The notes under the pieces are model-generated. The model searched no databases and was not told the DNA's origin. It saw nothing but the letters and a program-made list of their open reading frames with translations. DNA of 64,000 nucleotides from Pseudoxanthomonas suwonensis J47 (lineage in GTDB: Bacteria; Pseudomonadota; Gammaproteobacteria; Xanthomonadales; Xanthomonadaceae): NCBI RefSeq assembly GCF_000513955.1, contig NZ_AZUZ01000006.1, positions 30,339 to 94,338 on the forward strand, in the 5' to 3' direction. How positions within the stretch are numbered: position 1 is the stretch's first letter; each line of letters opens with the position of its first letter. Positions 33,566 through 41,684 of this stretch are shown piece after piece. The position numbers and the translations under genes were made by a program.

Positions 33566-34270
33566 ATGAATTCCAAGACCGCCCGTCGCGGCCTGCTGTT
33601 CCTGGCGCTGGCCGCCACCCTTCCCGCGCACGCGCAGACCGCGGCCCAGCTGAAGCAGGAGAACGAACGCCTGCGCCAGGAACTGCAGGCGCTGCAGTCG
33701 AAGTGCGCGGCCACCGACCAGCACGCCGGCGCCCGCTGGAAGCACGACGCCCTCGAAGCGCGCCTGGACGCCCTCCGCGTCGGCTTCGACAGCCGGCATT
33801 CGCGGGCCACCGTCACCGCGACGATCACCCTGCGCAACACCGGCACCACGCCGCTGGTCCTCAACTACCAGTTCGGCTCCTGGATGGCGACCGACAGCCA
33901 CGGCTACCGGTACGAAACGCACCTGGAGCTGGACTCGCGCTACGGCACGGTCAAGGGCATCCCGGTGGCCAGCAGCAGCCGGGCCGACACCTCGGCGGTG
34001 ATCATGCCTGGCGGCACGCGCACGGTGACCATCGCCGCGCGGCGCACCATGGCGCGGGGGCAGACGCCGGGCGACGCCTTCGACCTCAATGCCACCTTCG
34101 TGCAGTTCGAGGACCTGGGCCAGGGCCGCATCCGCAAGGTCCGCGATTTCCCGGTCGCCTTCACCAACGTCGGCGCGAGTTCGGGCGGTTCCTCCGCGCT
34201 TTCCGGCGGCAAGGCCCCGGCCCTGCTCGACAGGGCGGCCGACAAGCTGCTCGACCGCTTCGGCCGCTAG
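33566..34270 (+). CDS. Secreted coiled-coil protein with Ig-like/beta-sandwich domain
   Basis: A 234-residue exported protein. The signal peptide (GLLFLALAATLPAHAQ) is followed by a short coiled coil (AAQLKQENERLRQELQALQS) and then a beta-rich domain (SRATVTATITLRNTGTTPL, VLNYQFGSWMATDSHGYRYE, IMPGGTRTVTIAARRT) resembling DUF4352/Ig-like stress domains; the tail is Ser/Gly-rich with a final amphipathic helix. It is the last gene of the operon, 38 bases after the small membrane protein, with CCGGAGAACC as SD. The coiled coil may mediate oligomerisation or docking to the lipoprotein. Function unknown. Confidence 0.75.
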   Translation: MNSKTARRGLLFLALAATLPAHAQTAAQLKQENERLRQELQALQSKCAATDQHAGARWKHDALEARLDALRVGFDSRHSRATVTATITLRNTGTTPLVLNYQFGSWMATDSHGYRYETHLELDSRYGTVKGIPVASSSRADTSAVIMPGGTRTVTIAARRTMARGQTPGDAFDLNATFVQFEDLGQGRIRKVRDFPVAFTNVGASSGGSSALSGGKAPALLDRAADKLLDRFGR

Positions 34271-34328
34271 GTATCAGAAGCCGCGCCCGGTGCAACGCAT
34301 CGGGCACGGCGCCCATCCAGCGGTGGCG

Positions 34329-35015
34329 CTAGTGGCGCCGCCGCCACGGCCGGCGCGCGCGGAACAGCACCAGGTAGACCCCGGAGGCCCAGGCCAGGCC
34401 GGCGGCCCAGCCGCCGAGCACGTCGGACGGGTAATGCACGCCCAGGTACATGCGCGACACCCCGACCATGCCGGTGAACAGCGCCGCCAGCAGCAGCACC
34501 GGCCAGCGCCAGCGCGTGTGCCAGGCCAGCAGCACCACGACCGCGGCCAGCGTCGCCGAACCCATGGCGTGGCCGCTGGGGAAACTGAAGGTGGTTTCCG
34601 GCGCGATCGAATCCCACAGCGAGGGACGCTCGCGCTGGAAGAACTGCTTGGTGCCCAGGTTCAGCAGCGCCGAACCGATGAAGGACACGCTGGCGAACGC
34701 CGCCTCGCGCCAGCGCCGCGCCAGCAGCAGGCCCAGGGCGATGGCGATGTCCAGCGGCACCACGCCGTAGCGATAGCCGGCCAGGCTGAACCAGACGAAC
34801 ACCCGGTCCAGCAGCGGCGAGGTCCATGCGTGCACGCGCAGCAGCAGCGCGTCGTCGAAGACCAGCGCCTCCATTTCATGGATCTCGTCGGCCAGCTCGG
34901 CGAACAGCCACAGCGGCAGCAGCAGGCCGACGAACAGCAGCGCCAGCCGGCGCCAGCGGCCGCGCAGCGCGGCAAGGACCGACCGGGCCTGCGGCTCAGC
35001 CGGCCTTCCGTGCAT
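34329..35015 (-). CDS. PAP2 family phosphatase
   Basis: A 228-residue membrane phosphatase with the complete three-part active site: [23 protein letters not shown] and [16 protein letters not shown]. Six hydrophobic segments surround them. Relatives dephosphorylate undecaprenyl pyrophosphate (PgpB, YbjG), phosphatidylglycerol phosphate or lipid A. Its first 20 bases overlap the 3' end of ispG, so it is coupled to isoprenoid synthesis, which favours a polyprenyl pyrophosphate substrate; this remains an inference from context. The start at 35015 ([13 protein letters not shown]) places a basic segment before the first helix. Confidence 0.93.
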   Translation of the reverse strand: MHGRPAEPQARSVLAALRGRWRRLALLFVGLLLPLWLFAELADEIHEMEALVFDDALLLRVHAWTSPLLDRVFVWFSLAGYRYGVVPLDIAIALGLLLARRWREAAFASVSFIGSALLNLGTKQFFQRERPSLWDSIAPETTFSFPSGHAMGSATLAAVVVLLAWHTRWRWPVLLLAALFTGMVGVSRMYLGVHYPSDVLGGWAAGLAWASGVYLVLFRARRPWRRRH

Positions 35016-36264
35016 AGCGCGTGTCGACGTACTCGTCGATCAGGGCCACGAACTCGGCGGCGATGTTCTCGCCCTTGAGCGTGACCTTCTTCTCGCCGTC
35101 GACGAACACCGGTGCCGAGGGCGCCTCGCCGGTGCCCGGCAGGGAAATGCCGATGTTGGCGTGGCGCGATTCGCCCGGGCCGTTGACCACGCAGCCCATC
35201 ACCGCCAGCGACAGGTTCTCCGCGCCCGGGTGCGAGATGCGCCATTCCGGCATCTTCGCCCGCACGTGCTCCTGCACGGTCTTGGCCAGCTCCTGGAAGA
35301 AGGTGCTGGTGGTGCGGCCGCAACCCGGGCAGGCGGTGACCATCGGGGTGAAGGCGCGCTGGCCGGTGGTCTGCAGCAGTTCCTGCGCCACCACCACCTC
35401 GGCGGTGCGCGGCTGGCCCGGTTCCGGGGTCAGCGAGATGCGGATGGTGTCGCCGATGCCTTCCTGCAGCAGCACCGCCAGCGCCGCGCTGGAGGCGACG
35501 ATGCCCTTGCTGCCGATGCCGGCTTCGGTCAGGCCCAGGTGCAGGGCGTAGTCGCTGCGCGAGGCCAGGTCGCGGTACACCGCGATCAGTTCCTGCACGC
35601 CGCTGACCTTGCAGCTGAGCACGATGCGGTCGGCGGGCAGGCCCAGTTCCACCGCGCGGTCGGCCGAATCCAGCGCCGAGCGGATCAGCGCCTCGCGCAG
35701 CACCCGCCCGGCGTCCCAGGGCTCGGCGCGCTGGCTGTTCTCGTCCATCAGCCGCGCGGCCAGGGCCTGGTCCAGCGAGCCCCAGTTGGCGCCGATCCGC
35801 ACCGGCTTGCCGTACTCGATCGCCTTCTCGATGATCGAGGCGAACTGGGTGTCCTTCTTCTTGCCGAAGCCGACGTTGCCGGGGTTGATCCGGTACTTGG
35901 CCAGGGCCTCGGCGCAGGCCGGCTCGGCGGCCAGCAGCTGGTGGCCGTTGTAGTGGAAGTCGCCGATCAGGGGCACGTCGACGCCCATCATCAGCAGCTT
36001 CTCGCGGATCCGCGGGATCGCCGCCGCCGCCTCCGGCGTGTTCACGGTCAGGCGCACCAGCTCCGAACCGGCGCGCCACAGCTCGGCCACCTGCTTCACC
36101 GAGGACGCCACGTCCGCGGTGTCGGTATTGGTCATCGACTGCACCACCACCGGCGCGCCGCCACCGACGGCGATGCCGCCGACCATGACCTTGCGGGTGG
36201 AACGGCGCGGCCAGGGGCCGATCGAGGCGGGGGGCGTGGGCTGGGTGACGGCGTCGTGCTGCAT
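34996..36264 (-). CDS. ispG: 4-hydroxy-3-methylbut-2-enyl diphosphate synthase (flavodoxin)
   Basis: A 422-residue Fe-S enzyme converting MEcPP to HMBPP, the penultimate step of the MEP isoprenoid pathway. It begins with [19 protein letters not shown] then [10 protein letters not shown], the family hallmark. Cluster cysteines are in [12 protein letters not shown] and [11 protein letters not shown], and [18 protein letters not shown] and [10 protein letters not shown] are other conserved blocks. Length is normal for the proteobacterial form. It overlaps the PAP2 gene by 20 bases and lies 67 bases downstream of the c-di-GMP gene on the same strand. Confidence 0.97.
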   Translation of the reverse strand: MQHDAVTQPTPPASIGPWPRRSTRKVMVGGIAVGGGAPVVVQSMTNTDTADVASSVKQVAELWRAGSELVRLTVNTPEAAAAIPRIREKLLMMGVDVPLIGDFHYNGHQLLAAEPACAEALAKYRINPGNVGFGKKKDTQFASIIEKAIEYGKPVRIGANWGSLDQALAARLMDENSQRAEPWDAGRVLREALIRSALDSADRAVELGLPADRIVLSCKVSGVQELIAVYRDLASRSDYALHLGLTEAGIGSKGIVASSAALAVLLQEGIGDTIRISLTPEPGQPRTAEVVVAQELLQTTGQRAFTPMVTACPGCGRTTSTFFQELAKTVQEHVRAKMPEWRISHPGAENLSLAVMGCVVNGPGESRHANIGISLPGTGEAPSAPVFVDGEKKVTLKGENIAAEFVALIDEYVDTRYARKAG

Positions 36265-36331
36265 GTGCGCATTCTAGACGCCCGCGGGCAACGGCGCCCG
36301 AACCGCGGGCCCGAAGGGCCGCTCCGGCGGC

Positions 36332-39238
36332 TCAGCCCTGGCGGCGCGGCGAGGGCCGGCCGAGCAGGAAGCCCTGCCCGCAGCGGCAGCCCAGCTCGGC
36401 GAGGATGTCGCGCTGGGCGGCGGTTTCCACGCCTTCGCCCACCGTCTCGATGCCGAGGGTGCCGGCCAGGGCCAGGATCGCGCGGACCAGGGCCAGGCTC
36501 TCCTGGCGGCCGCCATCGGCGTCCAGGCCCGCGACGAAGCTGCGGTCGATCTTCAGGCCAGAGATCGGGAAGCGGTGCAGGTAGGACAGCGCCGAGAAAC
36601 CGGTGCCGAAGTCGTCCAGCAGGGCCAGCACGCCGTGCTCGCGCAGGGTGTTGAGGATGCGCAGGGTGCGCGGCGCGTCGTCGAGCAGCGCGACCTCGGT
36701 GATCTCCACCCGCAGCCGCGCCGGGTCGGCGTCGACCGCGTGCAGCAGGCCGAGCAGGCGGTCGGCGAAGTCCGGCGAGCGGAAATGCCGCGGCGAGACG
36801 TTCACCGAGACATAGCCGGAACCGTCGCGGGCCAGTTCGCTGATCACCTGCTCGTACAGCTGCCAGTCGACCTGCTCGATCAGCCCGCTCTCCTCGCCCA
36901 GGGCGATGAATTCGGCCGGTGGCAGCAGGCCACGGCGCTCGTGCTGCCAGCGCAGCAGCGCCTCGTGGCCGACCACCACGCCGTCCTCCAGGCGCACGAT
37001 CGGCTGGTAGTACGGCAGGAAGTCGCGGTTCTTGATCGCCCGGCGCAGGTCCGCCTCCAGGTCCAGGCTGCGCACCGCCTGCTCGCGCATCGCCTCGTCG
37101 AAGATCGCGTAGCAGTCGCGGCCCTCGTTCTTGGCGCGGTACATCGCAGCGTCGGCGTCGCGCAGCAGTTCCTCGCCGGACTCGTAGCGCGGGTGCCACA
37201 GGGCGATGCCCATGCTCGCCGAGGGGAACAGCTCGCGCCCGGCCACCCACAGCGGGCGGCCGATCAGGGCCAGCAGCCGCGGCGCCAGGTCGCGCACGCT
37301 GTCGCCGCCGTCCGGGCAGCTGACCAGGATCGCGAACTCGTCGCCGCCGAGGCGCGCGACCACGTCGTCGGCGCGCATCGCCGAAACGATCCGCTTGGCC
37401 ACCCCGACCAGCAGCTCGTCGCCGGCGGCGTGGCCGATGGAGTCGTTGACCAGCTTGAACCGGTCCAGGTCCAGGAACAGCACCGCGAACGGCATGCCGT
37501 CGCCGTGGCGCGCGCGGCCGATCGCGCTGGCCATGCAGTCCAGCAGGCAGGCGCGGTTCGGCAGGCCGGTCAGCGCGTCGTGCAGGGCCTGGTGGGTGAG
37601 CCGCTGTTCGGCGCGGACGCGCTCGGCGATCTGCGCGACCAGCTGCTCGTTGGCCTTCTCCAGCTCCTTGGTGCGCTCGATCACGCGGCGCTCCAGCTCG
37701 GCGTGGGCGGCGCGCAGGCGTTCCTGGGCGCGCTGCCGGGCCAGGCCGTTGCTGATGTTGTGGGCGACGAACGCGAGCAGGCGCTGGTCGTCGGTGGTGA
37801 AGCGGATCCCCGGGGTGTAGCTCTGCACCACGATCACGCCGACGACCTCGCCGTCGCGGTGCAGCGGCACGCCCAGCCAGCTGTAGGCACGGATCCCGTA
37901 CTCGTGGACCTCGCCGGCGGCGACCAGGCGGTCGATGCTGTCGCGGTCGGCCAGCAGCGCCTCGCGCTTGCGCAGCACGTATTCGGTCAAGCCATTGCTG
38001 AGCCGGCGGGTCGGGCGATGGTCGCCGTTCTCGTCGACCGAGTACTCGAACTCGATCGACTGCTGGTCCTCGGTGAACAGCGCGATGTAGAAGTTGCGCG
38101 CGTAGATCAGCTCGTCGACCGCGGCGTGGACCTTGGCGTAGTACTGGTCCAGCGAGTCCGAGCTCATCGCCATCTCGGTGATGCGGAACAGCGCGTGCTG
38201 CAGGCGCTCGGCGCGCTGGCGCTCGACCACCTCGTCCTGCAGCTCGCGGTTGGCGTACTGCAGCTCGATCGTGCGCTCGCGCACGCGCCGCTCCAGCTCG
38301 GCCTGGGCCTGGCGCCGGTCCAGCGTGGTCAGCACGTGCTGGGCGACGTAGCCCAGCAGGGCGCGGTCCTCGTCGGTATAGCTGGCCGGGCGGTCGTAGC
38401 TCTGCACCACGATCGCGCCGCAGACCTTGTCGCCGCGCTTCATCGGCACGCCCAGCCAGTCCTGGCTGTCCGGGCCCTGCGCCTCGCTGTACTGGATCTG
38501 CAGGGTGCGCCGGATCAGGGTGGACGGTCCGCGCAGCGCGTTGCCGTGGCGCAGCAGGGCGAAGGTGAGGCTGTTGGGCATCTCGCGTTCGGTCCACTCC
38601 TGCTCCGGGTCGGGCTGGTAGTCGTCGACCCCGTCGGCGAAATAGATGAAGCGGACCGACTCGCGCTCCTCGTCGTAGGTGACGATGTAGCAGTTGGGCG
38701 CGTACATCAGCGAGCCGATGATGTCGTGCAGGCGCTTGAGCATCTCGCCCATCTCGACCTCGGCGCTGGCCAGCTCGGCGATCTCGAACAGCGCCTGCTG
38801 CAGGCGGCGCGAGGTCTCCAGGCGTTCCATCCGCGCCCGCGCGCGGGCCGAGTCCATCGCCGAATCCAGCAGGGCGCGGGCGCTGGCCATCCATGCGGTG
38901 GACCTGGAACGCTCCATCGCCGCCGGCAGCTTGGCCAGCAGGCACAGGCGCGCGTCTTCCTCGTCGCTCCACGACAGTGCCAGCGTGTCCGGCCCGGCCT
39001 CCAGCGGCGAGACCCCGGCTAGCGCCAGTTCCATCCGCTGGGTGGCCCCGGCCAGCGCCGGCGGTTCGGTCAGCACGTGGGTGCCGAGCACGGCGTCGGA
39101 CCAGCCCAGCACGACCTCGGCGTCGTCCGGCAACTGCGCGTGCAGCACCGCGAGCGCGCGCAACAGCGGCGCGCGCGCGATCGGATACGCCTGCAGCACC
39201 GTTCCCGGCGCGTCTTCGGCTGTGCTGGCCTGGCTCAT
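36332..39238 (-). CDS. GAF-GAF-GGDEF-EAL c-di-GMP signalling protein
   Basis: A 968-residue cytosolic protein. Residues 1-150 are an unassigned domain with a helix. Two GAF domains follow, each ending in a coiled coil; they look like a tandem duplication (DWLGVPMKRGDKVCGAIVVQ versus SWLGVPLHRDGEVVGVIVVQ, and ERRVRERTIEL versus ERRVIERTKEL). Then comes GGDEF with an intact RLGGDEFAILVS and DALTGLPNR, and EAL with EALLRWQH, VSPRHFRS and LDDFGTGFSALSYL, so both synthase and phosphodiesterase sites look complete. It has no membrane segment, so the GAF pair probably senses a small ligand. It is divergent from the ECF sigma factor and upstream of ispG. Confidence 0.95.
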   Translation of the reverse strand: MSQASTAEDAPGTVLQAYPIARAPLLRALAVLHAQLPDDAEVVLGWSDAVLGTHVLTEPPALAGATQRMELALAGVSPLEAGPDTLALSWSDEEDARLCLLAKLPAAMERSRSTAWMASARALLDSAMDSARARARMERLETSRRLQQALFEIAELASAEVEMGEMLKRLHDIIGSLMYAPNCYIVTYDEERESVRFIYFADGVDDYQPDPEQEWTEREMPNSLTFALLRHGNALRGPSTLIRRTLQIQYSEAQGPDSQDWLGVPMKRGDKVCGAIVVQSYDRPASYTDEDRALLGYVAQHVLTTLDRRQAQAELERRVRERTIELQYANRELQDEVVERQRAERLQHALFRITEMAMSSDSLDQYYAKVHAAVDELIYARNFYIALFTEDQQSIEFEYSVDENGDHRPTRRLSNGLTEYVLRKREALLADRDSIDRLVAAGEVHEYGIRAYSWLGVPLHRDGEVVGVIVVQSYTPGIRFTTDDQRLLAFVAHNISNGLARQRAQERLRAAHAELERRVIERTKELEKANEQLVAQIAERVRAEQRLTHQALHDALTGLPNRACLLDCMASAIGRARHGDGMPFAVLFLDLDRFKLVNDSIGHAAGDELLVGVAKRIVSAMRADDVVARLGGDEFAILVSCPDGGDSVRDLAPRLLALIGRPLWVAGRELFPSASMGIALWHPRYESGEELLRDADAAMYRAKNEGRDCYAIFDEAMREQAVRSLDLEADLRRAIKNRDFLPYYQPIVRLEDGVVVGHEALLRWQHERRGLLPPAEFIALGEESGLIEQVDWQLYEQVISELARDGSGYVSVNVSPRHFRSPDFADRLLGLLHAVDADPARLRVEITEVALLDDAPRTLRILNTLREHGVLALLDDFGTGFSALSYLHRFPISGLKIDRSFVAGLDADGGRQESLALVRAILALAGTLGIETVGEGVETAAQRDILAELGCRCGQGFLLGRPSPRRQG

Positions 39239-39400
39239 TCAGGTCCGGTCCGGGAACCCCGGCCCCCAGCATAACGTTCCAGCGGCAACTTGCGCGCGGT
39301 GGACCCCGTCGCGCCTTCCTGCGCGTTTGTCCCCGCATGGAACAGGCCCGCCTTCCCCTGCCCCACCCATCGCGGCGACGCCGCGGGCATGCGCCGGCGC

Positions 39401-39428
39401 TTGCGCCCCGCGCCGCGTCCCGTAGTCT
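39401..39428 (+). promoter_or_regulatory. Promoter of the ECF sigma gene, probably leaderless
   Basis: TTGCGC (39401-39406) and TAGTCT (39423-39428) are 16 bases apart, and the -10 ends seven bases before the ATG at 39436, so the transcript should begin at the start codon. Confidence 0.55.
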
Positions 39429-39435
39429 GGTCGCC

Positions 39436-39990
39436 ATGGAGCAGCCAGCCGCCGCCGAAGACGAAGTCCTGATGCTGGCCTGGGCCGGCGGCGACGCGGC
39501 CGCGTTCGAGGCGCTGTACCGGCGCCACCGCGATCCGCTGTTCCGCTTCCTGCTTGGCCAGCTGCGCGACCGGCCGCTGGCCGAGGAGATCTACCAGGAC
39601 GTATGGCAGCGGGTGATCGCCGCGCGCAGCGGCTGGAAGCCCGAGGCTGCCTTCGCCACCTGGTTGTACCGGATTGCCCATAACCGCCTGAACGATCATT
39701 GGCGCGCGCAGCGGCATCGGCCGCCGGTGCCGCTGGACGCCGACCTGCGCACCGCCGCCCTTGCCGATCCCGACGATCCGGAGGGCCTGGCCGGCCGCGA
39801 CGAGGAGCGCGAGCGGCTGCAGCAGGCGCTGGACGAGCTGCCGGACGAGCAGCGAGAAGCCGTGCTGCTGCGCCTGCAGCAGGAACTGAGCCTGGAAGAG
39901 ATCGGCCGGATCACGGGGAGCGGCCGGGAAACGGTCAAGTCGCGGCTGCGCTACGCGCTGGACAAGCTGCGCGCGAGGTTGAACCCATGA
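39436..39990 (+). CDS. ECF-type RNA polymerase sigma factor
   Basis: A 184-residue sigma-70 family factor with regions 2 and 4 only. Region 2 is at residues 20-95 (FEALYRRHRDPLFRFLLGQL, EEIYQDVWQRVIAARSG, FATWLYRIAHNRLNDHWR) and region 4 at 130-180 (LDELPDEQREAVLLRLQQEL, SLEEIGRITGSGRETVKSRL). Its stop overlaps the ATG of a single-pass membrane protein, the usual layout of an ECF factor with its anti-sigma factor. Which stress or target genes it serves is not visible. The TTGCGC/TAGTCT promoter looks like a housekeeping one, so autoregulation is not obvious. Confidence 0.94.
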   Translation: MEQPAAAEDEVLMLAWAGGDAAAFEALYRRHRDPLFRFLLGQLRDRPLAEEIYQDVWQRVIAARSGWKPEAAFATWLYRIAHNRLNDHWRAQRHRPPVPLDADLRTAALADPDDPEGLAGRDEERERLQQALDELPDEQREAVLLRLQQELSLEEIGRITGSGRETVKSRLRYALDKLRARLNP

Positions 39991-41015
39991 ACGGCCGACA
40001 CGAACCCCTGGATCCGGAAGAGCGCGCCCTGGCGCGCCTGCTGGCGGACTCCGAACCGGGCGAAGCCCCGTCGGAGCTGCTGGACGCGCGCATCCTGGCC
40101 GCGGCGCGCGACGCGCTGCGCCAACCCGCGCCCGCCCCCACGCCCGCGGGCGGCACGCAACGGCATTCGCGGCGTCCGCTGCGACGCTGGCCGGTGGCGG
40201 TGGGCCTGGCCGCCACGGTGACCCTGGCGGTGGGCGTGGCCTGGCAGCTGCGCGAGCCGCCACGGCCCGCCGCCGCGCCCGCGCCGGCGGCGGAAGCCGA
40301 CGCGGCCGCGGAAGCCGCCGGCGGCGATGCCACGGTCACGGCGCTGCGTTCCCTGCCCATGCCGGCGGACACTCCGCCCCCCACCGAGGCGCCCGTCGCC
40401 AGCGAAGAAGCCGATGCCGAACGCCGTGCCGCGGTGGCCGCCGCCAGCGAGCGCGCCGCGCAGCGCCAGGAAGAGGCCGCGCGTCAGGCCGAAGCCGAGG
40501 CCGCCGCTGCCGCGGCGCGCGAACAGGCCCACCGGGCCGCGACCGCCGCCGCGCGCCAGCGCGCTTCGGAACGGGCGGAGAAAGCGGCGCGCCAGGCGGC
40601 ACAGGCCGCCCCTGCCCCTGCCCCTGCCCCTGCCCCTGCCCCTGCGGCCGCGCCGGCGCCTGCCGCGGCCGATCTCTACCAGGAACCCTCCCCGCCGCCG
40701 CCCCCGCCGCCGGCACCGGCGGCCGATGCCGGCGCGATGGCCGCACCCGCGGCACAGCTGCCGCCCGCCAGCAAGGTGCGCGAGGCGCAGGCCGCGCGCC
40801 AGGCGACCGCCTTCGCCCGGGAACCGGGGCTGTCCGCCGCCGACGTCGCCACGCTGGAGGCCGACGCCACGCTACCGGCCGACCGGTGGCTGCCGCGCAT
40901 CCGCGAACATCGCGACGACGGCAACGACGCACTGGCGAAGGCCAGCCTGCAGCGCTTCGTGCGCGCCCATCCCGACATCGCCATCCCGGAGGACCTGAGG
41001 GCGCTGCTCGACTGA
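39987..41015 (+). CDS. Probable anti-sigma factor, Ala/Pro-rich single-pass membrane protein
   Basis: A 342-residue protein translationally coupled to the sigma gene (ATGA overlap). A cytosolic N-terminus (EERALARLLADSEPGEAPSE and LLDARILAAARDAL) precedes one membrane helix (WPVAVGLAATVTLAVGVAWQ, about residues 69-88). The periplasmic part is low-complexity: Ala/Glu/Arg coiled-coil-like segments, an (Ala-Pro)n run encoded by six CCCCTG units, and seven prolines in a row, before a conserved-looking end (LPADRWLPRIREHRDDGND, SLQRFVRAHPDIAIPEDLR). It lacks the HxxxCxxC zinc motif of ZAS anti-sigma factors, so the role rests on position and topology. Confidence 0.72.
   Translation: MNGRHEPLDPEERALARLLADSEPGEAPSELLDARILAAARDALRQPAPAPTPAGGTQRHSRRPLRRWPVAVGLAATVTLAVGVAWQLREPPRPAAAPAPAAEADAAAEAAGGDATVTALRSLPMPADTPPPTEAPVASEEADAERRAAVAAASERAAQRQEEAARQAEAEAAAAAAREQAHRAATAAARQRASERAEKAARQAAQAAPAPAPAPAPAPAAAPAPAAADLYQEPSPPPPPPPAPAADAGAMAAPAAQLPPASKVREAQAARQATAFAREPGLSAADVATLEADATLPADRWLPRIREHRDDGNDALAKASLQRFVRAHPDIAIPEDLRALLD
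40609..40644 (+). repeat. Six tandem CCCCTG hexamers
   Basis: Perfect 6-bp repeat in the coding sequence of the anti-sigma candidate, read as alternating Ala and Pro. Because the unit is a multiple of three, copy-number change alters the linker length without shifting the frame. Confidence 0.95.
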
Positions 41016-41064
41016 CGCCGGCATGCGCACCAGGTTGCGCACCGGGTCTTCCGGAGCCGCCGGC

Positions 41065-41070
41065 TACAAT
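41065..41070 (+). promoter_or_regulatory. -10 box of yigZ, probably leaderless
   Basis: TACAAT ends eight bases before the ATG at 41079. No -35 element at the right distance is convincing (TTGCGC at 41035 is too far). Confidence 0.5.
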
Positions 41071-41078
41071 GTCGGCAG

Positions 41079-41684
41079 ATGACCGATACCCTCGCCGCCC
41101 CGGCCCGCCACCTCCTCGAAGTACGGCACAGCCGCTTCCTCGCCCAGGCCACTGCCGTCAGCTCGGCGGTCGCGGCGCTGGATTTCATCGCCCAGGTGTC
41201 CGATCCGGACGCGACCCACAACTGCTGGGCCTGGCGGATCGGCCAGGACTACCGTTCCAGCGACGACGGCGAACCGGCCGGCACCGCCGGCCGCCCGATC
41301 CTCGCCGCGATCGACGGCCAGGGCTACGACCGCGTGGTCGTGGTGGTCACCCGCTGGTTCGGCGGGATCAAGCTCGGCGCCGGCGGCCTGGTCCGCGCCT
41401 ACGGCGGCGCGGCGGCCGAATGCCTGCGCCTGGCCGAGCGCCAGCCGCTGGTGGCGATGGTCGCCCTTGAACTGGCCTGCCCCTTCGAGGAGCTCGGCAC
41501 GGTGCACAGCGCCCTGCACGCGCACGCGGCGGAGAAAACCGGCGAACGCTTCGAGGCCGACGGCGCGCACCTGAGCCTGCGCCTCCCGGCGACCGAAGCG
41601 CCGGCGCTGCAGGCGCGCCTGCGCGATGCCACCCGCGACCGCGTGCGCTTCACGGTCGGCGAAACCACCACGGAGGCCGGCTGA
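41079..41684 (+). CDS. yigZ: YigZ/IMPACT family protein
   Basis: A 201-residue member of UPF0029. The N-terminal IMPACT domain carries RHSRFLAQATAV, THNCWAWRIG, SSDDGEPAGTAGRPIL and TRWFGGIKLGAGGLVRAYGG, all diagnostic. The C-terminal half is a ferredoxin-like domain as in elongation factor G domain IV-V, which suggests interaction with ribosome or RNA. The molecular activity is unknown for bacterial members. Its TGA shares a base with the ATG of the next gene (TGATG), coupling it to the ABC exporter. Confidence 0.95.
   Translation: MTDTLAAPARHLLEVRHSRFLAQATAVSSAVAALDFIAQVSDPDATHNCWAWRIGQDYRSSDDGEPAGTAGRPILAAIDGQGYDRVVVVVTRWFGGIKLGAGGLVRAYGGAAAECLRLAERQPLVAMVALELACPFEELGTVHSALHAHAAEKTGERFEADGAHLSLRLPATEAPALQARLRDATRDRVRFTVGETTTEAG

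Noticed and set aside
36132..39437. 1,100-codon frame overlapping ispG and the GGDEF/EAL gene in another register
   Set aside because: Arg/Ala/Gly/Pro-biased translation without motifs; the true frames contain complete catalytic signatures.
40560..40720. C-rich plus-strand tract as a possible phase-variation hotspot
   Set aside because: The repeat unit is six bases in frame, so it cannot switch the gene on and off; kept only as a length-variable repeat.
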